Shown: positions 1 through 6,204, counted from the first letter of the stretch. The stretch: 7,846 nucleotides of DNA from Dehalococcoidia bacterium (GCA_029941095.1 JAPYRO010000053.1:1-7846); one strand, 5' to 3'. Numbers and translations: made by a program. The notes: generated by a model not told the origin, from the letters alone.

Positions 1-603
1 CATAAACCTGCGAGAGTAGTCTACTATCTCATCGTAACTCTCTTTCTCAACTGTCGGCCCAATATATGGGATTAGTTGAGAAAAATTCTCCTCTACGTTT
101 TTTTTCACTCCTTCATAACTGCCCATCTGGCTAATATGGTCACCTTTAGTTGAATATGTGTGGAAATCCGCTATTTTATTACCCAAATCTGTTGCCATAA
201 TATCGCTGAAAGTGCCCTGTTTTAACCGTTGGTCCAACATAGACTCTTGAGGCAATCGTTTCATATGGACGAGATATTCCAAGGCTTCAGGGTCATCAAC
301 ATCTGATAACTTATACTTACCTTGAAAAAAAATAACAGAAACAACTCCGATATATATACCTTCAGTCGTCCTACGGTTAAGGGTGACCTCCTTGATACAT
401 GCTTCGCGCCTTTGATCAAGAGAGGTAAAGTTTAAGAAACCAAAATCCACAGCCTTTTTTAATTTAAAAACATCATTTTCAAATAAGAAAACCTTAGATA
501 CGTGGGTGTCAATAATCGAGATTTCTCCAGATTTATTATCAAAAAATCCGGGAGAAGACAAAGCTTCCGTAACTTCAGAAAATGTATTTTCAATATCCGT
601 CAT
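1..603 (-). CDS. COG2187-like aminoglycoside phosphotransferase family kinase, N-terminal part (C-terminus off window)
   Basis: Starting from ATG at 603-601, 201 codons stay open to base 1, so only the N-terminal part is present. What is seen: a block around residues 30-60 with THVSKVFLFENDVFKLKK followed by DFGFLNFTSLDQRR, then EVTLNRR (72-78), MKRLPQESMLDQRL (114-127) and IADFHTY (144-150). This order (ETH.s.vfl..d.a.KikK..dlGFLdfstle.R, E..lNRr, MrrfPq...ld..l, Ia.fH) is familiar from COG2187, a predicted aminoglycoside-phosphotransferase-like kinase family that is often fused to a C-terminal P-loop ATPase domain. K48-K50 sits where the family has its conserved lysines. The substrate is not known for the family. 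The start is preceded by a weak TAGG about 9 nt upstream. The gene is last in the minus-strand series, 71 bp after the rhodanese, and probably shares its promoter. The family call is from remembered motifs. Confidence 0.75.
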   Translation of the reverse strand, partial: MTDIENTFSEVTEALSSPGFFDNKSGEISIIDTHVSKVFLFENDVFKLKKAVDFGFLNFTSLDQRREACIKEVTLNRRTTEGIYIGVVSVIFFQGKYKLSDVDDPEALEYLVHMKRLPQESMLDQRLKQGTFSDIMATDLGNKIADFHTYSTKGDHISQMGSYEGVKKNVEENFSQLIPYIGPTVEKESYDEIVDYSRRFM

Positions 604-613
604 GTAATAAAAC

Positions 614-630
614 CTAATTAAATCAATTAG
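614..630. repeat. Short inverted repeat over the kinase gene's ribosome site
   Basis: CTAATT (614-619) and AATTAG (625-630) are perfect 6-bp arms around a 5-nt loop. On the minus-strand mRNA the repeat overlaps the only Shine-Dalgarno-like bases (AGG, 613-615) before the kinase ATG at 603. It might reduce initiation or be an operator. The arms are A/T-rich and short, so chance is a real alternative. Confidence 0.25.
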
Positions 631-674
631 CGATCAATAATATTTTAGTTAATGACTTTTAATTCTAACGGTTA

Positions 675-1016
675 TTAATCTAGTCTTACCGGAAAGTTAG
701 TTTTTCTCCACTCTTCCATACCACCTTCCATATTGTACAAAGGGCCTTCGATAGCTACCGAAGCCGCTAATTCCGCAGCGAGGGCAGATCGCACACCTGC
801 GGCACAATAAAATAAAATAGGGCCCTCTTTTGGTAGATCATCCACACGGCTCATGCTAACTATATCATTTACTGATATCAGAACAGCTCCCTCAATATAG
901 CCTTCGTCCCACTCATTTTGTTCTCTGACATCGATCAAGTGAATCTCACCACCATCTATGAGTGCTTTTGCAGCCGTAACATCGATTCTCTCAAAAGGTT
1001 CCACTGGATTAGACAT
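675..1016 (-). CDS. Single-domain rhodanese-like sulfurtransferase
   Basis: A 113-residue cytoplasmic protein made of one rhodanese domain, about the size of GlpE. Seen: the N-terminal rhodanese signature IDVREQNEWDEGYIEGA (28-44, where most members have H in place of Y40), and the active-site strand and loop FYCAAGVRS (69-77) with candidate catalytic Cys71. In the family this cysteine carries a persulfide from donors such as thiosulfate to an acceptor. The six-residue loop CAAGVR fits single-domain sulfurtransferases rather than Cdc25-type phosphatases, which have a longer loop. The start is set by a strong AGGAGG at 1021-1026, 4 nt before ATG. It lies 104 bp after the PII gene and has its own promoter (1054-1082), so it need not belong to the nitrogen operon functionally. 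The acceptor is unknown. No signal peptide is visible. Confidence 0.9.
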   Translation of the reverse strand: MSNPVEPFERIDVTAAKALIDGGEIHLIDVREQNEWDEGYIEGAVLISVNDIVSMSRVDDLPKEGPILFYCAAGVRSALAAELAASVAIEGPLYNMEGGMEEWRKTNFPVRLD

Positions 1017-1053
1017 CTTTCCTCCTCGTACAAATACGGTTGGTATACTAAAA

Positions 1054-1082
1054 ACTATATCTGGGACAATACATCACGTCAA
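1054..1082 (-). promoter_or_regulatory. Sigma70-type promoter for rhodanese and downstream kinase
   Basis: Read on the minus strand, TTGACG (1082-1077) and TATAGT (1059-1054) are separated by exactly 17 nt. Each hexamer matches the bacterial consensus at 5 of 6 positions. Transcription would start near 1047, giving a leader of about 30 nt that contains the AGGAGG of the rhodanese gene. It is the best housekeeping promoter I see in the window. Placed after the PII gene, it would uncouple the rhodanese and kinase genes from nitrogen control of amt. Confidence 0.65.
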
Positions 1083-1095
1083 AAGCAATGCGCCT

Positions 1096-1111
1096 CCCAA
1101 AGACGATTGGG
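1096..1111 (-). terminator. Weak stem-loop after the PII gene
   Basis: CCCAA (1096-1100) pairs with TTGGG (1107-1111) around a 6-nt loop, starting 10 bases after the PII stop codon on the minus strand. No proper U-run follows directly; the nearest is TTTT at 1084-1081. It could be a weak attenuator or an mRNA-end hairpin of the amt-PII transcript, but it is not a convincing intrinsic terminator. Confidence 0.25.
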
Positions 1112-1120
1112 TACTAAGCC

Positions 1121-1474
1121 TTATATTGCATCAGTCCCTGTTTCACCCGTGCGAACTCGAATAGCTTCTTTAATCTCAGAAACAAAAATCTTACCATCTC
1201 CGATTTCGCCTTCTCCAGGACTACGCGCAGCATTCAATATAGCTTGAACTACTGCCTCTTTCATAGAATCATCGATTATTGTTCTAATTAGCGTCTTCGG
1301 AACTGCGGAACGTCCTGCGGTTCTACCACCTCGACCAACAAGAACTTCAACCCCTCCTTGGCCTCCTTGTCCCGTTACATTGAAATAGTAAAACCCTTTG
1401 CAACCCGCTTCTTGTAAAGCGGCAGACACTTGATTCACTCGTTCCGGCTTGATAACAGCTTCAATACTTAGCAT
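1121..1474 (-). CDS. glnK: PII family nitrogen regulatory protein with atypical T-loop (GlnK/GlnB-like)
   Basis: A 117-residue PII trimer subunit, a cytoplasmic sensor of ATP/ADP and 2-oxoglutarate. Coupled to amt it would be expected to plug or release the ammonium channel. Seen: the N-terminal strand IEAVIKPERV (4-13); Gln39, matching E. coli GlnB Gln39 that helps bind Mg/2-oxoglutarate; Lys60, in the place of E. coli Lys58; and a textbook C-terminal signature GDGKIFVSEIKEAIRVRTGE with the ATP-contacting lysine and arginines. Odd: the T-loop (about 37-58) is Gly/Arg-rich (GRGGRTAGRS), two residues longer than in E. coli, and has no Y-R-G-A-E-Y motif. The Tyr51 uridylylation site is therefore missing. 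The B-loop region is about three residues longer (ARSPGEGEIGDGK). A GGAGG at 1479-1483 sets the start. The gene follows amt by 46 bp and is likely co-transcribed. The symbol glnK rests on amt linkage; other PII subtypes are possible. Confidence 0.9.
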   Translation of the reverse strand: MLSIEAVIKPERVNQVSAALQEAGCKGFYYFNVTGQGGQGGVEVLVGRGGRTAGRSAVPKTLIRTIIDDSMKEAVVQAILNAARSPGEGEIGDGKIFVSEIKEAIRVRTGETGTDAI

Positions 1475-1520
1475 ATGTCCTCCAATATCTGTAATTTTGA
1501 ATTAAGTTCTCAATACATAT

Positions 1521-2741
1521 TTAGTCGGCACCATCATCCACCATAGCACGTTCTCCGTGGACGGAAAGATCTAGACCTTGATCTTCCTCTGCTTCTGAAA
1601 CCCTAAGACCTAGACCCGGTATTTTATCAAGTACTAGCAGAATCACATAACTAGCAATACCAGAATAAGCGAGAGTACCCAAAACAGCTTGCGCCTGAAC
1701 AATTAATTGGTCAAAACTACCCTCGACCACCCCTGGGACTCCTGTCATAGCACTTACTGTAAAGATCCCCGTGGCTAAGGCTCCCCAGATACCTCCGATA
1801 CCGTGGACGGCAAAAACATCTAGTGCATCATCTAATCCTCTTGCATTGATTAATGCAACGGCAAAATAGCAGAGGACTCCAGCACCAAACCCTATTGCAA
1901 TCGCTCCCATTACACCTACCGCACCTGCTGCGGGTGTAATGGCTACAAGACCAGCAACGGCTCCCGTGGCCAACCCAACAGCACCCATTTTCCCGTTCCT
2001 TATTTGAGAAACTAAGCCCCAGGTGATTGCTGCGGTTGCTGCCGCCAGATTAGTTACTAGAAAAGCATTTACAGCTACATAGTCAGCAGCCAATGCTGAA
2101 CCAGCATTAAAGCCGAACCAGCCGAACCACAATATTGCTGCACCTAATACTACAAAAGGAACATTGTTTGATTGAACCCCTGGGTTTCTTCGTTTACCAA
2201 CCAAAAGTGCTGCCGCTACGGCTGCGATACCTGCATTAATATGGATTACCGTTCCTCCAGCGAAATCTAATGCTCCTACTTCTCCCAGGCCAGAAATCCA
2301 TCCTCCGCCCCAAACCCAATGGGTTATCGGAGCATAGACAATTGTTATCCATAGAACGAGGAAGATTAAATAAGTAGTAAATTTGAATCTTTCCACAAAC
2401 GCTCCAGTTATAAGAGCAGGAGTGATTATTGCAAACATCATTTGGAAAACAACATCTGCCAGCGGAGGATAAGCAGCGTCAGCTGAAGGAACATAATCTA
2501 TTCCTCTAAGACCTATATGACTAAGATCACCTACCAAGCTATTACCTTCACCAAAAGCTAAACTGTAGCCCCATAGAACCCATACAATACTTACAACACC
2601 TATAGCTGTAAAACTGTACATTATGGTACTCACTAAATTTTTTGCCCTAACCAAACCTCCGTAAAACAGAGCGAGGCCAGGTGTCATAAAGAAAACTAAT
2701 GCGGAAGCTGTTAACATCCACGCTGTGTTACCGGTATCCAT
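1521..2741 (-). CDS. amt: Ammonium transporter (Amt/AmtB family)
   Basis: A full-length 406-residue inner-membrane channel for ammonium/ammonia, expected to work as a trimer of 11-helix subunits. Seen: the N-terminal helix with FFMTPGLALFYGGLVR (17-32); the Amt signature DFAGGTVIHINAGIA with Asp159 and pore His167; the second pore histidine in FAVHGIGGIWG (His313); MMFAIITPALITGAF around Phe103, which fits the outer phenylalanine gate; and WFGFNAGSA (208-216). The cytosolic tail LRVSEAEEDQGLDLSVHGE (379-397) is the conserved C-terminal segment that couples subunits and contacts PII. Unlike E. coli AmtB there is no obvious cleavable signal peptide. AGAGGAG at 2748-2754, 6 nt before ATG, supports the start. 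It leads the amt-PII pair and lies downstream of the 11-bp repeat array, so nitrogen-responsive activation is plausible. Confidence 0.97.
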   Translation of the reverse strand: MDTGNTAWMLTASALVFFMTPGLALFYGGLVRAKNLVSTIMYSFTAIGVVSIVWVLWGYSLAFGEGNSLVGDLSHIGLRGIDYVPSADAAYPPLADVVFQMMFAIITPALITGAFVERFKFTTYLIFLVLWITIVYAPITHWVWGGGWISGLGEVGALDFAGGTVIHINAGIAAVAAALLVGKRRNPGVQSNNVPFVVLGAAILWFGWFGFNAGSALAADYVAVNAFLVTNLAAATAAITWGLVSQIRNGKMGAVGLATGAVAGLVAITPAAGAVGVMGAIAIGFGAGVLCYFAVALINARGLDDALDVFAVHGIGGIWGALATGIFTVSAMTGVPGVVEGSFDQLIVQAQAVLGTLAYSGIASYVILLVLDKIPGLGLRVSEAEEDQGLDLSVHGERAMVDDGAD

Positions 2742-2811
2742 GTCTATCTCCTCTGGGATATACCAAACAAAACTGTCAAATAATCCTCTAAATCTACATA
2801 ATTTAACACTA

Positions 2812-2817
2812 ATACTA
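2812..2817 (-). promoter_or_regulatory. Possible -10 element of the amt promoter
   Basis: On the minus strand TAGTAT (2817-2812) lies 10 nt downstream of the last pentamer of the 11-bp array. That is roughly where a -10 box sits when an OmpR-family activator replaces the -35 contact. There is no convincing -35; TTGGTC at 2835-2830 lies inside the array. Overlapping alternatives such as TATTAG (2814-2809) are equally good, so the exact position is a guess. Confidence 0.3.
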
Positions 2818-2827
2818 AATATCTAGT

Positions 2828-2876
2828 ATGACCAATCGGTTACCATTAAGTTACATTCTTGTTACATAAGAATGAC
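2828..2876. promoter_or_regulatory. Five-copy 11-bp-period operator array (GlnR/OmpR-family-like)
   Basis: Five pentamers start exactly 11 bp apart on the plus strand: ATGAC 2828, GTTAC 2839, GTTAC 2850, GTTAC 2861 and ATGAC 2872. On the minus strand, the amt sense, they read GTCAT, GTAAC, GTAAC, GTAAC, GTCAT, so every copy fits GT(A/C)A(C/T)-n6. Two copies extend to the heptamer GTTACAT (2850 and 2861). Head-to-tail half-sites with an 11-bp period are the classic binding layout of OmpR/PhoB-family response regulators. The actinobacterial nitrogen regulator GlnR binds sites of the form GTnAC-n6-GaAAC-n6 before amtB and other nitrogen genes; the match here is to the GTnAC half-site only. The array lies 87-135 bp upstream of amt and abuts the -35 box of the opposite operon. 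Regulator identity is inference; PhoB/PhoP-like control is the main alternative. Confidence 0.7.
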
Positions 2877-2905
2877 TTGACCAAATAGTCTTACGGCAAT
2901 AGTCT
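2877..2905 (+). promoter_or_regulatory. Promoter for the first crotonase gene, probably leaderless
   Basis: TTGACC (2877-2882, 5 of 6 to consensus) and TAGTCT (2900-2905, 4 of 6) are separated by 17 nt. The -10 ends 7 nt before the ATG at 2913, so transcription should start at or next to the A of the start codon. The TAnnnT hexamer at this distance is the known hallmark of leaderless bacterial genes. No Shine-Dalgarno sequence lies before that ATG, which supports this reading. The -35 begins on the base after the last array pentamer, so the bound regulator would touch polymerase here. Confidence 0.5.
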
Positions 2906-2912
2906 GGCTTGC

Positions 2913-3713
2913 ATGGAAAGCGTTAACCACTACAAAAATATCAAGGTTCAACAAGAAGGTCGTCTAATAATCATTTACTTAGACAGTCCTCCTAATAATT
3001 TTATTGATATAGATCTCGCATCCAGTATAAAAGAAATATGTTTGAAACTTAGTGAAGAAGATATCTGTGACATAATGATCCTTACAGCAGATAAAGATAG
3101 GCATTTTAGTCAAGGAACTGATCCTATGCTATTTACTGAATTGGGAGATGCCAAAGATATTAAAGATGTCCAGCAGATGATAAACAGGTATCGTGTCGCA
3201 AGCTCAATAGCTTCACTCAAATTCCCAGTAATATCTGCATTAGGTGGCAATTGCTATGGACAAGGTTTAGAGATAGCCCTGGCAAGTGATATTCGATTTG
3301 GTTCGACGGTATCAAAATTCAAAATGGATCAAGTCTCCCAAGGTATTATACCTTGGGATGGAGGGACACAAAGATTATCAAGAACCGTGGGATTGGCCCG
3401 TTCTATGGAGTTAATTCTTAATTGCCAGGAGATTGAATCGGATGAGGCTCTTGCTATAGGCCTGTTAAATTCAGTGGTGGAAACCAATGATTTACTTTCT
3501 AAAGCTGTTGAAGTAGCTGAACAAATATTGCTAGGAGGGGCGATAGCTGCCCGGTATGCAAAAGAGGTAGTGGTAAAAGGCACGGAAATGACCCTCGAAC
3601 AAGGAATCCTATTAGAAACTGATTTGACAATGATTCTGCAAACAACCAAAGATCGAACCGAAGGTATTAATTCATTTATCGAAAGAAGAAAACCAAACTA
3701 TACGGGTGAATAA
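2913..3713 (+). CDS. Enoyl-CoA hydratase/isomerase (crotonase) family protein with Glu-to-Gln active site
   Basis: A 266-residue crotonase-fold protein of normal family length; members act on acyl-CoA thioesters as hydratases, isomerases, hydrolases or related enzymes. Seen: first oxyanion-hole segment HFSQGTD (64-70, usually FSaGaD), second segment GNCYGQGLEIALASDIRFG (112-130), then FKMDQVSQGIIPWDGGTQRL (136-155). Aligned by eye with rat mitochondrial enoyl-CoA hydratase, Glu120 matches catalytic Glu144, but Gln140 stands where catalytic Glu164 should be. Ordinary syn-hydration of enoyl-CoA is therefore doubtful, and an isomerase or other crotonase reaction is more likely. An in-frame stop at 2886-2888 leaves ATG 2913 as the only good start, and it has no Shine-Dalgarno. 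It is followed 23 bp later by a second, clearly different crotonase, suggesting consecutive steps or a hetero-oligomer. The substrate is not identifiable. Confidence 0.88.
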   Translation: MESVNHYKNIKVQQEGRLIIIYLDSPPNNFIDIDLASSIKEICLKLSEEDICDIMILTADKDRHFSQGTDPMLFTELGDAKDIKDVQQMINRYRVASSIASLKFPVISALGGNCYGQGLEIALASDIRFGSTVSKFKMDQVSQGIIPWDGGTQRLSRTVGLARSMELILNCQEIESDEALAIGLLNSVVETNDLLSKAVEVAEQILLGGAIAARYAKEVVVKGTEMTLEQGILLETDLTMILQTTKDRTEGINSFIERRKPNYTGE

Positions 3714-3736
3714 TCCCTAAATCGAAAGATAAATTA

Positions 3737-4477
3737 ATGACACAAAATTCAGCCGCCTATTACGAAGTTAACGACAATAAAGCTTATGTTTATTTAAATA
3801 GGCCTGACCAAATCAATGCATTCAACGTAGCGATGCGAGATGATCTGCACTCCATTTTCACCGCAATACATATCGATGACAGCCTAAAAGCGGTCATCAT
3901 ATCCGGTAAGGGGGAAAAGGGGTTCTGTTCAGGAGCAGATTTAACTGAATTTGGGTCGACCCCATCTAGAGTAGTTGCGAGGAAAGCAAGATACCTGAGA
4001 GACGTTTGGGACTTAATTCAAAACCTTCCAATACCGTCAATCGCTATACTGCACGGTTACACCATTGGTTCTGGTTTAGAACTTGCTATGTGCTGTGATT
4101 TTAGGGTCGCTGAGTTTAAAACACAATTTCGTCTACCAGAAGTAGCTTTAGCGATGCTGCCTTTTGCTACAGGAAGCCAAACACTGCCCAGATTGATTGG
4201 AAACCCAAAAGCTCTTGAGTTATTACTAACAAGCAAATGGTTTACTGCAGAAGAAGCCTCAGACCTCGGACTTATCAATCGTTTGGCAGAATCCCATCAA
4301 CTAAAAGCAGTTGCGGAAAATTTAGTGTCTGAGCTGATTGATAAGCCGGCAACCGCACTACAATTTGCTAAACAAGCTATAAAAAGAGGCGCCGAAAATC
4401 ATTTATCTGACGGTTTGGTAATTGAACAAAAACTTGCAGAGTCGATTTTTTCACTTAGGACAACACAACCAAAATAG
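3737..4477 (+). CDS. Enoyl-CoA hydratase/isomerase (crotonase) family protein, both catalytic glutamates present
   Basis: A 246-residue crotonase-fold protein. Seen: strand and turn YVYLNRPDQINAFN (17-30, the usual v.LnRPe..NA), first oxyanion-hole segment GFCSGADL (62-69), second segment HGYTIGSGLELAMCCDFRVA (106-125), and FRLPEVALAMLPFATGSQTL (131-150). Glu115 and Glu135 align with Glu144 and Glu164 of rat enoyl-CoA hydratase, so hydratase chemistry is possible, in contrast to the preceding gene. The usual GGTQRL after the second glutamate is changed to TGSQTL, so substrate fit may differ. Only a weak GAAAG lies before ATG 3737. The gene is probably translated from the same mRNA as its neighbour 23 bp upstream. 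Its likely role is a CoA-thioester step linked to the ligase encoded downstream. Confidence 0.9.
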   Translation: MTQNSAAYYEVNDNKAYVYLNRPDQINAFNVAMRDDLHSIFTAIHIDDSLKAVIISGKGEKGFCSGADLTEFGSTPSRVVARKARYLRDVWDLIQNLPIPSIAILHGYTIGSGLELAMCCDFRVAEFKTQFRLPEVALAMLPFATGSQTLPRLIGNPKALELLLTSKWFTAEEASDLGLINRLAESHQLKAVAENLVSELIDKPATALQFAKQAIKRGAENHLSDGLVIEQKLAESIFSLRTTQPK

Positions 4478-4603
4478 GTTCAAATAAGTTTTTTATAAAT
4501 TACCGTCGAAAAACATACCTTAAAAATGATAGAATAACTGCTCAATTATATTAATTTTGGGCAACAACAAATAATTGGGGATAAAAGAGGGGGTATATAA
4601 ATA
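4478..4603 (+). other. 126-bp AT-rich gap between crotonase pair and ligase operon
   Basis: No ORF or RNA gene is visible. A T6 run follows the second crotonase, but the only stem near it is AACC-AAAATA-GGTT at 4468-4481, too weak for a good terminator. -10-like strings such as TAGAAT and TATATT occur, yet none has a -35 at proper spacing. GAGGGGG (4587-4593), 10 nt before ATG 4604, is the ligase ribosome site. The gap is much longer than the other plus-strand gaps (23, 32 and 42 bp), so an internal promoter is plausible but not shown. Confidence 0.4.
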
Positions 4604-6172
4604 ATGAATACTGCGGAGTTTTTATCGATAGCGAATTTAATCGCTCCTGAGAAAGAGGCAATTATATTTGAAGAGAAACGTTTCACCTACAACCAACTAA
4701 ACTCGAGGGCTAATCAACTGGCAAATAAATTAACATCGTGGGGCGTAGGTAATGGGGACCGGGTTGGGTTGATGCAAGTTAACTGTAATGAAGTAGTAGA
4801 AGCGTATTTTGCTTGCGCCAAAGTCGGAGCGATTTTCGTTCCTTTAAGTTTCCGCGGGCGAGCTGAAGAAATAAAACACATGGTAAACAGCTCCCAATCC
4901 AAGGTTGTGATAGCTGGATCACGCTACCTCCAATTGATAGACGATCTAAGAAGCACCTTAAATACTGTAGAGCATTTTGTTTCCCTAGAAGGAACCGGCG
5001 ATGGTTGGGAAAATTACGAAGAAGCATTAAATGGCGAATCAGCCGAATATATAGACGCAGAAGTCGATGACGACGACACAACAATATTAATGTTCACCGC
5101 AGGCACAACAGGTTTACCAAAAGGGGTAATGCTCACATTTGGTGGAGTAAGTAGTTATTCTTTAGGCAACGTAACACCTGTTGACCCTGAACAGATCGAA
5201 AAAAATATTCTGACAGTACCCTTATATCACGTAGCGGGTATGCAAGCGGTCATTTCAGCTATATTCGGTATGAGAACATTGGTGATTCAAAGACAATTTG
5301 AAGCTGAATCATGGATGGAACTAGTTCAAAATGAAAAAGTTTCTAGAGCGATGATGGTTCCAACTATGCTGAAAATGTTACTTGAACACCCTAATCGGGC
5401 GAATTATGATCTTACCAGCCTGGAAGTCCTAACTTACGGGGCTGCTTCAATGCCCAAAGAAGTAATAAAGCGGGCAATTGTTGAATTGGAAGACACGCAA
5501 TTCATAAATGCCTTTGGTCAGACCGAAGCTTCAGCGACTATTACAGCACTAATGCCAGAAGACCATAATATAAAAGGCTTATCAGACGAAGAAAGAGACA
5601 AGAAATTCGAGCGCTTAAGTTCTATAGGGAAACCTCTTCCTGGAGTGGAGATTAGAATAGTTGATGAAGATGGAGGGGACGTCCCAACCGGAGACCAAGG
5701 AGAGATAATCGCAAGTGGGCCGCAACTAATGAAAGGTTACTGGCAACAAGAGGATGCAACGTCAGAAACAATAAAAAATGGATGGCTTTTTACAGGCGAC
5801 TTAGGATATAAGGATGATGAAGGATATATATTCTTGACCGGTCGGTCAAAAGATTTCATAAAGCGAGCGGGAGAGATGATTTCTCCGGAAGAAGTTGAAC
5901 AATTGCTCATGTCTCACACATCAGTTGATGAAGCAGCCATTATAGGGATACCCGATGACACTTGGGGTGAAAGAGTTCGGGCCATAGTTGTATTGAAGCA
6001 AGATCAAGCAACGACAGAATCAGACTTGATAGAATTCTCCCGGAAGAACTTAGCAAGTTTTAAACGGCCAGAATCCATAGTTTTCTCATCTGAGCCACTT
6101 CCCCGCAACCCACTAGGAAAAGTGCTAAAGAGAGACCTGAAACAGATGTATGACCAACCTATTGAAGATTAA
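4604..6172 (+). CDS. AMP-forming acyl-CoA synthetase (acyl-CoA ligase)
   Basis: A 522-residue member of the ANL adenylating superfamily, which forms an acyl-AMP from a carboxylic acid and ATP and then the CoA thioester. Seen in order: the ATP/phosphate-binding loop TAGTTGLPKGV (165-175); FGQTEAS (304-310), the A5 motif; the A7/A8 region FTGDLGY (396-402) and GRSKDFIKRAGEMISPEEVE (413-432), containing the hinge around residue 416; and PRNPLGKVLKRDL (500-512), in which Lys506 is the expected catalytic lysine for adenylation. Length is normal and no membrane segment or signal is seen, so it should be cytoplasmic. The acid-pocket residues do not let me name a substrate; medium/long-chain or aromatic acids are all possible. 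GAGGGGG 10 nt before ATG supports the start. It is 32 bp before the first FMN enzyme gene, with which it is likely co-transcribed. Confidence 0.93.
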   Translation: MNTAEFLSIANLIAPEKEAIIFEEKRFTYNQLNSRANQLANKLTSWGVGNGDRVGLMQVNCNEVVEAYFACAKVGAIFVPLSFRGRAEEIKHMVNSSQSKVVIAGSRYLQLIDDLRSTLNTVEHFVSLEGTGDGWENYEEALNGESAEYIDAEVDDDDTTILMFTAGTTGLPKGVMLTFGGVSSYSLGNVTPVDPEQIEKNILTVPLYHVAGMQAVISAIFGMRTLVIQRQFEAESWMELVQNEKVSRAMMVPTMLKMLLEHPNRANYDLTSLEVLTYGAASMPKEVIKRAIVELEDTQFINAFGQTEASATITALMPEDHNIKGLSDEERDKKFERLSSIGKPLPGVEIRIVDEDGGDVPTGDQGEIIASGPQLMKGYWQQEDATSETIKNGWLFTGDLGYKDDEGYIFLTGRSKDFIKRAGEMISPEEVEQLLMSHTSVDEAAIIGIPDDTWGERVRAIVVLKQDQATTESDLIEFSRKNLASFKRPESIVFSSEPLPRNPLGKVLKRDLKQMYDQPIED

Positions 6173-6204
6173 GATAAAATGATAATTATGATGGAGGTAA
6201 TTTA

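Noticed and set aside
918..1247. Plus-strand open frames across the rhodanese and PII genes
   Set aside because: They lie antisense to two well-recognised genes, show no family motif, and span a gene boundary; treated as shadows.
2764..2779. TTGACA on the minus strand (2779-2774) with TATATC as amt promoter
   Set aside because: The hexamers are only about 11 nt apart, too close for a sigma70 promoter.
2854..2874. Inverted repeat CATTCTT-GTTACAT-AAGAATG as a palindromic operator or hairpin
   Set aside because: The arms are perfect over 7 bp, but the region is better explained by the 11-bp direct-repeat array, which has five copies in register; the inverted repeat covers only the right half.
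3329..3649. Minus-strand open frame inside the first crotonase gene, and similar antisense frames inside the second crotonase, ligase and flavoprotein genes
   Set aside because: Composition and lack of motifs or ribosome sites mark them as antisense shadows of strong coding genes.
4468..4490. Intrinsic terminator after the second crotonase
   Set aside because: The T6 run is preceded by only a 4-bp stem (AACC/GGTT) not adjacent to it; too weak to call.
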